24,305 nt of DNA from Aduncisulcus paluster (taxonomy: Eukaryota; Fornicata). The notes beneath the pieces are model-generated. The model was not told where the DNA came from. It saw only the letters and a list, made by a program, of their open reading frames with translations, and searched no databases. The translations under genes were made by a program, and so were the position numbers. Below, piece after piece: positions 1 through 8,569 of the stretch; position 1 is the first letter of the stretch, and each line of letters begins with the position of its first letter. The stretch covers positions 1-24,305 of the forward strand of contig BQXS01011298.1 in assembly GCA_024181965.1 (NCBI GenBank). Reading direction: 5' to 3'.

Positions 1-389
1 GGAGCAAATTTATTAATTTGGGAATAAAGAAATGCGCGAAGAGAAGTAAAAAAAAGTGATCTGCAAAGAACACAAAAACTTCCAGATGTGATCTTCTGTA
101 ATAAGATAGTAATAAACGTTCTAATATCGAAATAAATATATTAATTAAAATCGTACTATAAAATATATATTAAATATTCAATAATAATACTCCTTAAAGA
201 AAATAATAAAAACGTCTGCTTTTGGCAACAGCCGTGTTATTCCAACATTATTATAGTAAACTTGCTACGTTCAATACAATCATCTTATTATATTAAAGGA
301 TTAAGAATGTTTTATTTTTTGGTTCCGGTTTGGTTTCAAATCCAAAAACTGGGAATTTATATTTTATTTCAAAATAGTAAATTTGCTCC
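1..389. repeat. Possible terminal inverted repeats of a MITE-like element
   Basis: The first 12 bases (GGAGCAAATTTA) recur as an exact reverse complement at 378-389. Extending inwards, about 22 of 28 positions pair (1-28 against 362-389). The enclosed 330 bp is AT-rich and non-coding. This geometry resembles a small non-autonomous DNA element. The left arm starts exactly at the window edge, so a target-site duplication cannot be checked. In AT-rich DNA a 12-bp pair could also arise by chance. Confidence 0.25.
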
Positions 390-457
390 AAGCATAAATT
401 CTGTAGAACAGCTAACAATTTACTAAATGGTATTTTGTAACATCCGCTTGGAGAAAA

Positions 458-587
458 ATAAAGCGTGATTTAGTAACATGCTCTTCCCATACCGTTTTCC
501 AAGATTATGAGCCTTCTTCTTTACGTTGACCTATCATAGGTGACACATGATGTGTCCAACCATCTTCCATAAAGCGTGATTTAGTAA
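458..587. repeat. 19-bp direct repeats flanking a paired palindrome
   Basis: The 19-mer ATAAAGCGTGATTTAGTAA occurs at 458-476 and again at 569-587. Between the copies, 525-560 consists entirely of pairing sequence: GTTG, then ACCTAT-C-ATAGGT (529-541), then GACACAT-G-ATGTGTC (542-556), then CAAC. On one strand this could fold into two hairpins closed by a 4-bp outer stem. Its role is unknown. It could be a cruciform, a pair of dimer-protein sites, or the relic of a small element. Confidence 0.4.
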
Positions 588-1098
588 ATAGTATTACGGA
601 AAATCTATTTATAATTTTGTCACAAGATTTAAATGTTGAAATTTTGAACATATCCTTGACAAGTTGTCAACAGATTCTTTCAATTTGACGAGTTGGAAGA
701 TTAAATAAAATAATTGGAAAAAAATTCATTCTTCACGACATTGATCTCAGCGTTCTTTGAAAGCAACCGTCAAAATTTAAGCCATTTCTAAAAATAGAAA
801 ATCTAAAAATAGACAACACATTGAACTTGAATTGCTTCAACACCGAAAATGAGGCTAAATGAATGTGATTTCCTTTTCTATTTCTGATCAATAGAATGTT
901 TTTTGTCAACAGAATTGGATAATAAGTAATAATTATATAATATTAAATATAACATGTGTGCCGATAATCTCTCAAACATTTACGATCATAAATATAATCT
1001 ATTTTCAGAACCATTGAAGCTTCTCAATTCATAAATTGATTAAAAATATTATAATAATTATTTCTAGATCACCGATACGAAATTCTTCAAAAAATATC

Positions 1099-2754
1099 CT
1101 AATAAATCGTTTCTATCCCCTTTAAGGGTTTCCTTCCCATTGCTGCCCTTTTCTTCTTCCCATCAGATCGATTCAAAACACCACGTTTCACTGAAATTCT
1201 AACTTTCTCTTGAACCCTCTTCACAATGGGCGATGAAGGCGAGGAAATACGGGTTTGAGAAACATGACTTTGATGCCGTTGAGGCTTTTCACAAGGAATT
1301 GTGTCAGGATGACCCTTAGGAGATGATGATATTTTATGCTGCGGTTTCTCAGGGAGAATGGACTGACTCTTTGCAATCTTTGCAGCATCTTCTACTTTCT
1401 CAGTAAGTTTCTCAAGTGTTTTGATACTTATTTTTGAGGACTCTGACGAAATTCTGTCATTTTTCACAGTTTTTGCAGTGAAGACATGACCTTTCGTATC
1501 TCTTCCTTCACCTTCACAAAATAACAGATCAAAATCATCTTCTGGTTTGCTGTCAACAACCTTTTGTGAATCATCAGTAATAATTTCTCCATAACAATCA
1601 TCTTTAGAATCAACTTCTTCAAAAAATTGATCCAATTCAGATTCCATTTCATCCTCAAGAAACATTGTTTGTTCTGAAATAAGATCAGCCTCCTTTTTCC
1701 TCTTCAATTCACCGCTGATGATATCCTGGTACCAACAGATTAATTCTTTCAAAAGGAGTTCCTCATCCGAAAGCAGACGTCTGATCTGTGGAACAACCTT
1801 GTCAATATCCAAGTAATTCAAATATCTTGTCAATGCCATCGAGAAAGTTGTTGACTTATCACTTTGAGAACGTTCACAAGGAGTCAAAGAGTGGATCCCA
1901 CCATCCATCAATCCAGGCTCATGATCGATAATTCCCCGACTTATGCTAGAAGAAGGACGCGGAGTTATTTGTCTTGAGCGCAGGGACAAATTGGGGAAGG
2001 AAGATTTAGACACCCCGTGTTTTTTTGGATTATCACTTATTTCTTCCTTTCTGATCTCATCCTCATCGATATGGGAGAGAGTATGTTGAAGAAGCCCTTC
2101 AAAATGAGAAGAAGACGAGGAAATACTAGATGAATGAGGTGATGAAGAAGTGATGGAACGACTCATGGATGGTGCTCTTGTACTTGATCTTAATTGTCGA
2201 AGAGCCCGCGCTGGGGAACCAGCAGTTAAGGGACGCTGGGATCTCTGAGCTCGTGAAACAAGAAATGCTGTTGAAGGTCGCTCATGTATAGAAATCCCAT
2301 CATTAGATTTTTTTTTGGGGAACAATAACCCCTTATCAATAGTTTTTAAACATAATTTTGTTAATTCACGATCTTCTGGAGAGAGTAATTCTCCAGTTCC
2401 AGAAATACTCATTAGGATGGCAAGCCGTTTTCGCAAAGTTCTAGCCTTTTGATGTATTGGCGAGTGAATTTTTGCAACGGAAATATCAGCTTCTTTCTCA
2501 ACTTGTTTTGCAATTTCACTGAAGGCTGTCAAGCTCTGAAAAAGGGTCTAATCGTTAAAATAACATTTAAAACAATAAAAAATTAAAAAGAAATAATAAA
2601 ATGAGATTCAAACAACCAATAAATATTCGATTATAAGACATACGAAATTAGCATCAAGAAGATCTTCACCAATCACTCTTCGAACTTCTGGTCTTTCAAT
2701 ATTTTTTATAAAATGTTTAATTTGATCCCATATTAATGTATAATCATTCTCCAT
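1099..2754 (-). CDS. CCDC24-like coiled-coil protein, two exons
   Basis: The spliced model has exon 1 at 2754-2644 (ATG, 37 codons) and exon 2 at 2535-1099 (stop TAG), giving 515 residues. The exon 2 frame has no ATG at its upstream end. It begins directly after a TTTTTCAG acceptor, which is why the short upstream exon is needed. Residues 7-50 have the pattern of an LW...ERxEVxRxIGE...D block. Residues 273-323 (LDIDKVVPQIRRLLSDEE...) form a helical block. In order and spacing both resemble the two conserved parts of vertebrate CCDC24, as I remember that family; this was not searched. Residues 153-184 are Ser-rich, and the C-terminal third is charged and probably disordered. CCDC24 has no firmly assigned biochemical role that I can state. 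The gene is certain, the family moderately so. Confidence 0.7.
2536..2643 (-). other. Spliceosomal intron (108 nt, phase 0)
   Basis: Read on the minus strand, the intron opens with GTATGT (2643-2638) and closes with CCTTTTTCAG (ending at 2536). TTTTAAC lies about 20 nt before the end and is a possible branch region. The body is much more AT-rich than the flanking exons. Splicing joins a 111-nt ATG exon in phase with the long downstream frame. It also completes a conserved-looking N-terminal motif that runs across the junction. Strict GTATGT donors are typical of intron-poor protists. Confidence 0.85.
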
Positions 2755-2969
2755 TATATCATAACTTTCCTAGATGTTCCAAAGTTGACTCAAAGGTCCC
2801 AAAATAATGAGCTTGCGAGGTATTGGATAATAAAACAACATAATACATAATAACTATACCAAATAATTGTTTGATTTTATTTTTTTTAAGAGAATTTGGA
2901 AGGCTCCAATGAAAAATGAGAAGATAATAATAATAATGAATATAGACATCGTAAATAATCAACTAGAGC

Positions 2970-3545
2970 CTAAAATTTAACAATGGGAAGACCAACTGTC
3001 GTTACTTTTTCAATAGCTGGCTTAAGCTTAAATAGTTTAGCGATAATAACCTTAAAAATCTTAGATATATTAATTGATGATCTAGCTGATGTGAAAAACA
3101 ATGGACATTTCATCTTTTCTGAATAATGGAACGCTTTGTTGGTGATTTCTGTCATTTTATCTTTGGGAAATGAAGCAAAGCAGTCAAACTTTGTTCCCAC
3201 AAGAAAAGGAATAATTCTGGGATTAATTTTTCTAACTTGGGAATACCAAGTTTTAATTTCTTGCAAAGTATGGATCCTAGTAAGATCAAACATGAATAAG
3301 ACGACAGCAGCCTCCTCCACAACAAGCGGTAGCATTGCTCTAAATTCATCCTCACCTCCGAGATCCCAAATAGAAAAATTTAGAACCTTTGTTTTAAGAG
3401 TTACCGACTTTTGCATGAAATTAACCCCAAGGGTTTGGATATAGTCTTGATCAAAGCTATTTTTCACATATCTATACATTAAGGAGGTTTTTCCAACCTG
3501 AGCTTCTCCAACCATTCCAACTTTTATCGTTAATTCACCAGACAT
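2970..3545 (-). CDS. Spg1/Tem1-type small GTPase
   Basis: This is a 191-residue Ras-superfamily GTPase of the Spg1/Tem1 branch. In yeasts that branch sits at the top of the septation-initiation and mitotic-exit networks. The P-loop is GEAQVGKT (13-20). The switch I region reads YIQTLGVNF (35-43), which is diagnostic of Spg1. Further motifs are WDLGG (60-64), FMFDLTR (84-90), the guanine-specificity motif GTKFD (117-121) and TSA (152-154). The C-terminus (VKF) has no prenylation cysteine, as expected for this family. The frame extends upstream to 3659, but the ATG at 3545 gives the family's usual start just before KVGMVG. An oddity is that the catalytic-Gln position after DLGG is Glu65. The gene is divergent from the PP1-motif gene. 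Confidence 0.93.
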   Translation of the reverse strand: MSGELTIKVGMVGEAQVGKTSLMYRYVKNSFDQDYIQTLGVNFMQKSVTLKTKVLNFSIWDLGGEDEFRAMLPLVVEEAAVVLFMFDLTRIHTLQEIKTWYSQVRKINPRIIPFLVGTKFDCFASFPKDKMTEITNKAFHYSEKMKCPLFFTSARSSINISKIFKVIIAKLFKLKPAIEKVTTVGLPIVKF

Positions 3546-3760
3546 TATCGCTTTTGTTGAGTGCAGGAACAAATCTCCCATTTTTTTTTTTAGGCTCGAT
3601 AGATGACGTTGAAAAATAGAAAGATCACAAAAAATCACATTATATCCATTTAATTTCATATTACAAACTTTATTTTAATTTTTTCATTTCCCTTCGAAAA
3701 AAAGCAAAAATGGGCTTCCAAAGCCACATTTTGTAACCTGCACAAGCTATACAAGTTAAT
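3546..3760. promoter_or_regulatory. Divergent intergenic region between Spg1 GTPase and PP1-motif gene
   Basis: These 215 bp separate two start codons that point away from each other, so both promoters must lie here unless they are inside the genes. A 12-nt run of T sits near 3581-3592 on the plus strand. No TATA box or conserved element was recognised. The minus frame of the GTPase remains open across much of this stretch, but with no homology. Confidence 0.4.
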
Positions 3761-5128
3761 ATGCAAAAGAAATATAAAAGGGGATTTAATTCAACCCATA
3801 AAATAGATCCCAAACCAGATAGCATCTCTTCAGAAGTTCGCTCCTTAGAAAAGGAACTAAAAAAAATGAAAGAGAGAATTGATGAAGAGAAAAGATATCA
3901 TGATACCGATAAACCGTATTGGTCACATTCACAGCGGCCTATAAAAGGTTTATCAACTTATTCTTCTCAAACCAAACATCGAGTGAAAAAACCCAATTCA
4001 GCTTCTTATTCCAAAAGAATACCCACAAAACCATTAACAGCAAAAAAATCACTCGATGAAATGTACATTTCTGGATCCTCGCCCGAAGATCTTTCCCTAT
4101 CAACAATTGAAAAAACTCGTGGATTTCCTGTTCCTCGCAGAAATCCGAAAAACATACATGAATTGAGCGTTCGTCTAAGAGAAAAGCATAGAATGAGACC
4201 AAGCAGTCGCGAAAAGCTCAAGTCTATGTCATTTAGAGAGGAACCATCCCCCGAAATATCCCAACCAACAGAGAGGACAACTCTCGCATCAATCTCTTCA
4301 ACCTCCACTTCCTCCACTTCTTCCTCCTCAATGTCTTTTGAGTCGTCAAGTATCGGTTGTGGATCAAATGAAATGTCTGAAGCTGTAAGATCTGCAAAAG
4401 AGGCTCTAGGGTTAATCCAGACATCGTCCGATTATTCTTCATCCCTTTCGCATGTTTCTTTACCTTCGAAAATCACAACTGATCAGACGACGCATCCTGA
4501 CAAAGAAAGATCAAACAAAAAAGTTTCCTTTGGCCCTGTGTTAACGACTCAATTTCGTCCAGAACCAGTCATTAAAAAACAATTAATATCATCTGAAGGC
4601 AAAGAGAAGAGGAAAGAAGAAGAATTTGACGAATTTCAAGGTTCTTTACTTGATCAATTAAAAAAATCTGTCCCATCCATGAAAAAATCAGAAATGATGG
4701 GGCCCGAATGGGTTCCTGGTGAACGCTTTAATCGAATATCCGCTCTGATGAATGCCTCATCCTTGCAACTCGTGGAAATGCCTGGCACTGTATGCGCTGG
4801 AACTGAAACTATCCGTTCCGATCTTACGGGTGAGCCTGCGATCAACATTGACGATCAGAAATCAGAAAAAGGAGGTCTTGTCAGTATTTCTGCACAACGA
4901 GGAGGAGTAACCAAATTTGGGTTTGCTCTCAAGAAAAAGTCAAAAAAAGTCAAACAATCATCCCAAAAACCTTTTCCAAAGGATGAATCTTCTGGGACAT
5001 CCGTTCAAACTGGCCCAGACGGCTCTATCGAACCTAAAACGAGCACATATTTTGAGAAAATTATGTCAAGAGCCCTTATGAGTAGTATGGGTGCCCAATT
5101 TAAAAAAGGAAAGCTCGAAATGGAATAA
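3761..5128 (+). CDS. Disordered Ser-rich protein with a KVSF PP1-docking motif
   Basis: This 455-residue protein is not a family I recognise as a whole. An N-terminal charged helix (residues 22-47) is followed by long basic and Ser-rich disordered sequence, including a Ser/Thr run near 178-198. At 254-257 is KVSF, continuing FGPVLTTQF to residue 265. KVSF is a canonical RVxF docking site for protein phosphatase 1. The following G-P-x-L...F spacing recalls the extended PP1 site of Ki-67 and RepoMan. The C-terminal part (about 310-410) has hydrophobic stretches and a Lys-rich segment (KKKSKKVK). A role as a PP1 regulatory subunit or substrate is inference. The gene is head-to-head with the Spg1 GTPase. 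The ATG at 3761 is the first in frame and the stop is TAA. Confidence 0.8.
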   Translation: MQKKYKRGFNSTHKIDPKPDSISSEVRSLEKELKKMKERIDEEKRYHDTDKPYWSHSQRPIKGLSTYSSQTKHRVKKPNSASYSKRIPTKPLTAKKSLDEMYISGSSPEDLSLSTIEKTRGFPVPRRNPKNIHELSVRLREKHRMRPSSREKLKSMSFREEPSPEISQPTERTTLASISSTSTSSTSSSSMSFESSSIGCGSNEMSEAVRSAKEALGLIQTSSDYSSSLSHVSLPSKITTDQTTHPDKERSNKKVSFGPVLTTQFRPEPVIKKQLISSEGKEKRKEEEFDEFQGSLLDQLKKSVPSMKKSEMMGPEWVPGERFNRISALMNASSLQLVEMPGTVCAGTETIRSDLTGEPAINIDDQKSEKGGLVSISAQRGGVTKFGFALKKKSKKVKQSSQKPFPKDESSGTSVQTGPDGSIEPKTSTYFEKIMSRALMSSMGAQFKKGKLEME

Positions 5129-5560
5129 TTATTTTTGCACTAAGTGGTCTTATGCCACAACTTCAAAGAATATTCAATATTTTACCTTATATAAGGCACA
5201 TAAAATTCCTGTTATAGCCTTTCAAGTGTTAATTAGATTTCGCTATGGTTGTGTGAATGCATAATTTTCGTCATGAATTTCGCTGTACTTCAGTGAAATC
5301 TCACTCCATTTTGATCGATCAAAACAGATGTGAATGAAGCTTTATGTGAATATAATATATTTATTTAATAGAAATCATCCATGTTCTTTGAATATTAATC
5401 ATCGTATCATTAAGATAAAGATGATATTATGTCACATTACATGTTAAAGCAAAATTAAGTTCAAACATGCAGAATCTGCAAATTGAAGAAAAGATAAAGA
5501 TTGTTTTTTAACATCCGGAATCGTTATTCAATAACGTTATAGTTACTCATTCTGAAAAAG
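5129..5560. other. Convergent 3' intergenic region
   Basis: These 432 bp lie between two converging genes and no coding frame looks real. A hairpin is visible at 5277-5299: ATTTCGCTG, a 5-nt loop, then CAGTGAAAT, with one G-T pair. A CTTTTTCAG acceptor-like string on the minus strand (ending at 5552) and the in-frame stop at 5524 matter for the alternative 3' end of the neighbouring PZP gene. Otherwise it is plain AT-rich spacer. Confidence 0.5.
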
Positions 5561-8101
5561 TTATTCAATTCCGATGATTGAATTCGAAGGAGATAATAAA
5601 ATCTGACACCTCTCTTTTCGCCTCCAAACCCCACAACAATATACAACATATGATTTCTTTTCCGTTTCATGTGATTTGCATTCCGAATATAGTTCGTTGT
5701 ATATGTTTGGCACAATTGAAGTCGAATATGGAATCTTTCCAACAACATTACTTCGCCATGCATGTTTTGGAGCCAATCCAGTCTCTTTGCATACCCTTTT
5801 CCTCTCTCTCGCTGTGTAACATGATTCAAAAGGGTCACTATGTTCCTGGTGAGCCTCAGGAAGATTAAATAAACGTACATACCTGTGCTCAACAAAAAGC
5901 AAAACAAATTGTGACGATCGGGATTTAATTGATGTTAGGAAACCAACCCCAGTGCACATCAAATCAAACAAATTAGGAATCATTGGCCTTGATAATGGAT
6001 GTGATAGCCCATGGAATGATGAATATTCGCTATCTTCTTCCACTTCCACTTTTTGTATTGTACAATCATCAGCACTTCCTTCACATTTGGCACTTGCAAG
6101 ATCCACAATCTCATCCTTAACTTCTTCTTCAACAATCTCAACAACACTCACATCGTCAGCTGGAATAATAACAGGTTTAGGAGGGGTAGAATCTGAAATG
6201 GAATCAGAGATTACTGTATTTCGATCTTTCGAAGCACCAGCAGACTCAAGTCGATCTTCTTTTTCATTGCAAGAAAATAATGTCCCATCATTGGATTGTG
6301 TGTTGAGCTTTCGAACTTCTCTGGAAGGAACAGCTTGGTACTGAGAGTGATCTTCTTCAATAACGCCAGTTTCTTCAACACTTCCGCACACACAGGCCCC
6401 AACACTCACACAAAGCCTGACAACCTCCCTAACACACACAATTCGGCATATGAGCGTATCAGGAAGTTCTGGGAGAGCAATAAGACCATGGAAAGGAATG
6501 CATATTGAGTCAGGTGGAATTGAAGGCCTCGGAGCGATAGTATCATCATGAATTGGCGTCAACCTAGATAATCGTCGTATTGGAGGCTTAATATAATCTT
6601 CTTTCTTCCCTCTTCCTTTTCCTCTTCCTCGCCCTCTCCCTTTTCCCCTCCCTTTCCCCCTTCCTCTTCCTCTTCCTCGTTTGGTTGAAATATACATCTC
6701 TTCCTCTTCTTCACTAATGACCCCCCCACTGGATTCGTCAGAGCTTGACGACTCAATTTCACTCTCCTCTTCTTTTTCTCGCTCCTCTCTCCTCTTTCTC
6801 GCCCTTTTCCGTCTCTCCTCTCTGCTTTGCAGCCTTTTTTGATGCTCAGATACCATCAATGGAGCAGCACGCTCTTGAACAACACATAAAACCCCGTGAA
6901 CGTCCCTCAGAGCAGAAGAAAGAAGAGGGGGAGGTGGAAGCAAGGGAGGGTATGGACGACTAATTGCCGAAATGTCATCACTACTGGACAGAATAGGAGA
7001 AGATCGGATCCCAAAGGAGGATATATTCTGGTGAGGTAAGGTACAGTCAGGAAAGGAACTTGAGGATGAAACGGAGGAAAGGGAGGATTTAGAAAAACAA
7101 TGAGAGCTTTTGCTCGATTTATCTCCTCTTTTAGACCGTTTATCTATAAATATCTTTTTCTTGGTTGATCCTGAATCATCAGAGGGTGTATCGTGAAAGG
7201 ATACAGAACTCGTCGATTCATCAGTCCTCGTACGTATTTTAACAGCCGGAGAACTCTCACCAAACTCATCTACATCAATAATTTCACTATTTATATCATA
7301 TTGCCCAACTCCAAAAGGATTAGGAGAGGCTGGAGCATGTCTCTTTGAACGATGTTGATTATGCAGCGATAAGAGTGGATCTGATGTTAAACTGGTTGGT
7401 TTGGCGCGTTTTTTTCTCGTTCCCGTCCGATCTTTCTCTTTGCCTTGTATTTTCCCGTCTCTCAGCAATTGATCTGTATGTTTACCGCAATGGGGTATTA
7501 ATTTGAAAGTATATGGGTGTTCAGGATCTCTAATTTGCCTAGTAATCCACCCTTGTCTTACAGCACACATAGGATGAAACGAAACAGCACACTTTGACAC
7601 TGCTTGACATTGAATACAAAATCCTGTCTTTTTTTTACATATCGCGCATTGTAATTTTTTATATCCTAATTCTTCAAGTCTATATAACTGAATTATACCA
7701 TCTACTGGTTCTGCATGAACTCCATAGAAGGAAGAACAGTATTTATGGACCCAACAATCGGGTTTTCTTATACCTCTATGACGTACCGCAGGAACATAGT
7801 ATCCCCAACCCCCTTGTCCGCATATTTCACATGTTAATTTCTTTACATCAACCGCTGCAGTGCAAGCAGGACAAAACCATTCTTTATCTTCACTTTTTGT
7901 ATATTCTTCCGGTATATCGGCACAAAATACGTGAACACAACATCCACACCCACTACAAAAAACCAAAAGATTTGGATCTTCACTTTCTACGCTGCGACAG
8001 ATATGGCAAAATTCGTTATCGTTTCCTTGTGAAGCTTTTGCGCCTAAAATTTCATCAACATCCCAGTCTTTTGGAATCGACACGTGTGGCACATCTGCCA
8101 T
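5561..8101 (-). CDS. PHD-zinc knuckle-PHD (PZP) chromatin reader, JADE/BRPF/AF10-like
   Basis: The 846-residue frame starts at the ATG at 8101. A complete PZP module, a nuclear reader of unmodified histone H3 and nucleosomal DNA, fills residues 32-208. PHD1 is C32/C35/C49/C52/H57/C60/C77/C80. The knuckle is C91/C94/H119/C122. The extended PHD2 is C152/C155...C162/C165...H176/C179...C205/H208. Next come basic, Ser-rich linkers, an acidic run (about 440-468) and a 475-501 tract of GRG and GKG repeats like an AT-hook cluster. No bromodomain, PWWP or leucine-zipper domain is seen, so the exact subfamily (JADE, BRPF, AF10) is open. The 3' end is uncertain: a 37-nt GTATGT...CAG intron at 5882-5846 would switch to another open frame ending at 5524 (also 846 residues), which carries a JADE/BRPF-like helical motif. 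The gene is divergent from the cohesin loader gene. Confidence 0.88.
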   Translation of the reverse strand: MADVPHVSIPKDWDVDEILGAKASQGNDNEFCHICRSVESEDPNLLVFCSGCGCCVHVFCADIPEEYTKSEDKEWFCPACTAAVDVKKLTCEICGQGGWGYYVPAVRHRGIRKPDCWVHKYCSSFYGVHAEPVDGIIQLYRLEELGYKKLQCAICKKKTGFCIQCQAVSKCAVSFHPMCAVRQGWITRQIRDPEHPYTFKLIPHCGKHTDQLLRDGKIQGKEKDRTGTRKKRAKPTSLTSDPLLSLHNQHRSKRHAPASPNPFGVGQYDINSEIIDVDEFGESSPAVKIRTRTDESTSSVSFHDTPSDDSGSTKKKIFIDKRSKRGDKSSKSSHCFSKSSLSSVSSSSSFPDCTLPHQNISSFGIRSSPILSSSDDISAISRPYPPLLPPPPLLSSALRDVHGVLCVVQERAAPLMVSEHQKRLQSREERRKRARKRREEREKEEESEIESSSSDESSGGVISEEEEEMYISTKRGRGRGRGKGRGKGRGRGRGKGRGKKEDYIKPPIRRLSRLTPIHDDTIAPRPSIPPDSICIPFHGLIALPELPDTLICRIVCVREVVRLCVSVGACVCGSVEETGVIEEDHSQYQAVPSREVRKLNTQSNDGTLFSCNEKEDRLESAGASKDRNTVISDSISDSTPPKPVIIPADDVSVVEIVEEEVKDEIVDLASAKCEGSADDCTIQKVEVEEDSEYSSFHGLSHPLSRPMIPNLFDLMCTGVGFLTSIKSRSSQFVLLFVEHRYVRLFNLPEAHQEHSDPFESCYTARERKRVCKETGLAPKHAWRSNVVGKIPYSTSIVPNIYNELYSECKSHETEKKSYVVYCCGVWRRKERCQILLSPSNSIIGIE
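6600..6690 (-). repeat. GRG/GKG-coding low-complexity tract
   Basis: The plus strand is a C/T-only run of degenerate CTTCCT and CCTCTTCCC units. On the minus strand it encodes GRGRGRGKGRGKGRG-type repeats in the PZP reader. A similar, shorter tract (GRGRGRGRG) is encoded at about 12826-12860 in the neighbouring cohesin-loader gene. Such purine-rich tracts expand by slippage, and the peptides are expected to bind DNA or RNA non-specifically. Confidence 0.8.
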
Positions 8102-8569
8102 TGTTTTTAAATGTGGGTACGCCGCTACAAAAGTAAGTTTTGTTCTCGGATGAATTTTTTTTTAAATCTTATTGAATAAACAATTTATAATACTATAGTG
8201 GATATTGGCAGGATAAATTAATTATTTATTGAGTACATTTCTGACGTATATCTCACAAAAGTGGATTTGATGTTAAATATGAAATAGAAAAATATTAAAT
8301 GTGATGTTATCGCAAAAAAAAATTGCTTTTTTAGATCATTTTACCAACCAAAGCTTTCAAAAGTTTACCAATTGCTTCGGAACAACCAGTATATTTTTTT
8401 TGTGTAAAATCACGAGAATAAATCATTTATAATAAGATAATGGTCCTAATATAACCATTTTAATCTTAATTGTATTACATTTGTTTTAATTATTCAATGC
8501 CACCAAACTTTAATAATCAAGTTGTGCTGTGATGTTCCCCCTCTTCGTTTTTGTGGAAATATTTCTTTC
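8102..8569. promoter_or_regulatory. Divergent intergenic region between PZP reader and cohesin loader
   Basis: These 468 bp are AT-rich and have no credible gene. They separate start codons pointing away from each other and should hold both promoters. The cohesin-loader frame is open upstream of its first ATG (8570) to about 8460, without a further in-frame ATG, so a short unseen upstream exon cannot be excluded. A GTAAGT on the plus strand at 8133 has no matching acceptor that keeps frame. Confidence 0.4.

Larger units (their letters stand above)
1..1098. other. AT-rich non-coding region with inverted and direct repeats
   Basis: No reading frame here looks like a gene. The stretch lies beyond the 3' end of the CCDC24-like gene. 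It holds a 12-bp perfect inverted pair (1-12 and 378-389), a 19-bp exact direct repeat (458-476 and 569-587), and two abutting odd-centred palindromes (529-541 and 542-556). The remainder is A/T-rich sequence without tRNA- or rRNA-like folds that I can recognise. The repeats could be relics of a small mobile element, but no transposase fragment is visible. Confidence 0.6.

Noticed and set aside
318-345. tRNA T-arm-like GGTTTCAAATCC
   Set aside because: The loop would be eight bases and no acceptor, D or anticodon arms surround it.
3546-3659. N-terminal extension of the Spg1 GTPase to 3659
   Set aside because: The frame is open, but the 38 added residues have no counterpart in Spg1/Tem1 proteins and lie across a T-run likely to be 5' UTR.
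5578-5868. Plus-strand open frame antisense to the PZP gene end
   Set aside because: It lies opposite coding sequence, shows no homology or signals, and is explained by lack of stops on the complement.
5552-5882. A 331-nt intron in the PZP gene from GTATGT (5882) to CTTTTTCAG (5552)
   Set aside because: The signals match the other intron, but the segment has coding-like base composition and two long open frames, unlike the AT-rich confirmed-looking intron. Splicing would leave only an eight-codon tail. It stays a weaker alternative.
8111-8138. Possible upstream exon of the cohesin loader (ATGTGGGTACG... followed by GTAAGT)
   Set aside because: No acceptor was found that joins it in frame to the main coding region, and it overlaps the probable 5' UTR of the opposite gene.
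8522-8569. Start of the cohesin loader at TTG 8522
   Set aside because: TTG is not a usual eukaryotic start. The first in-frame ATG is 8570.
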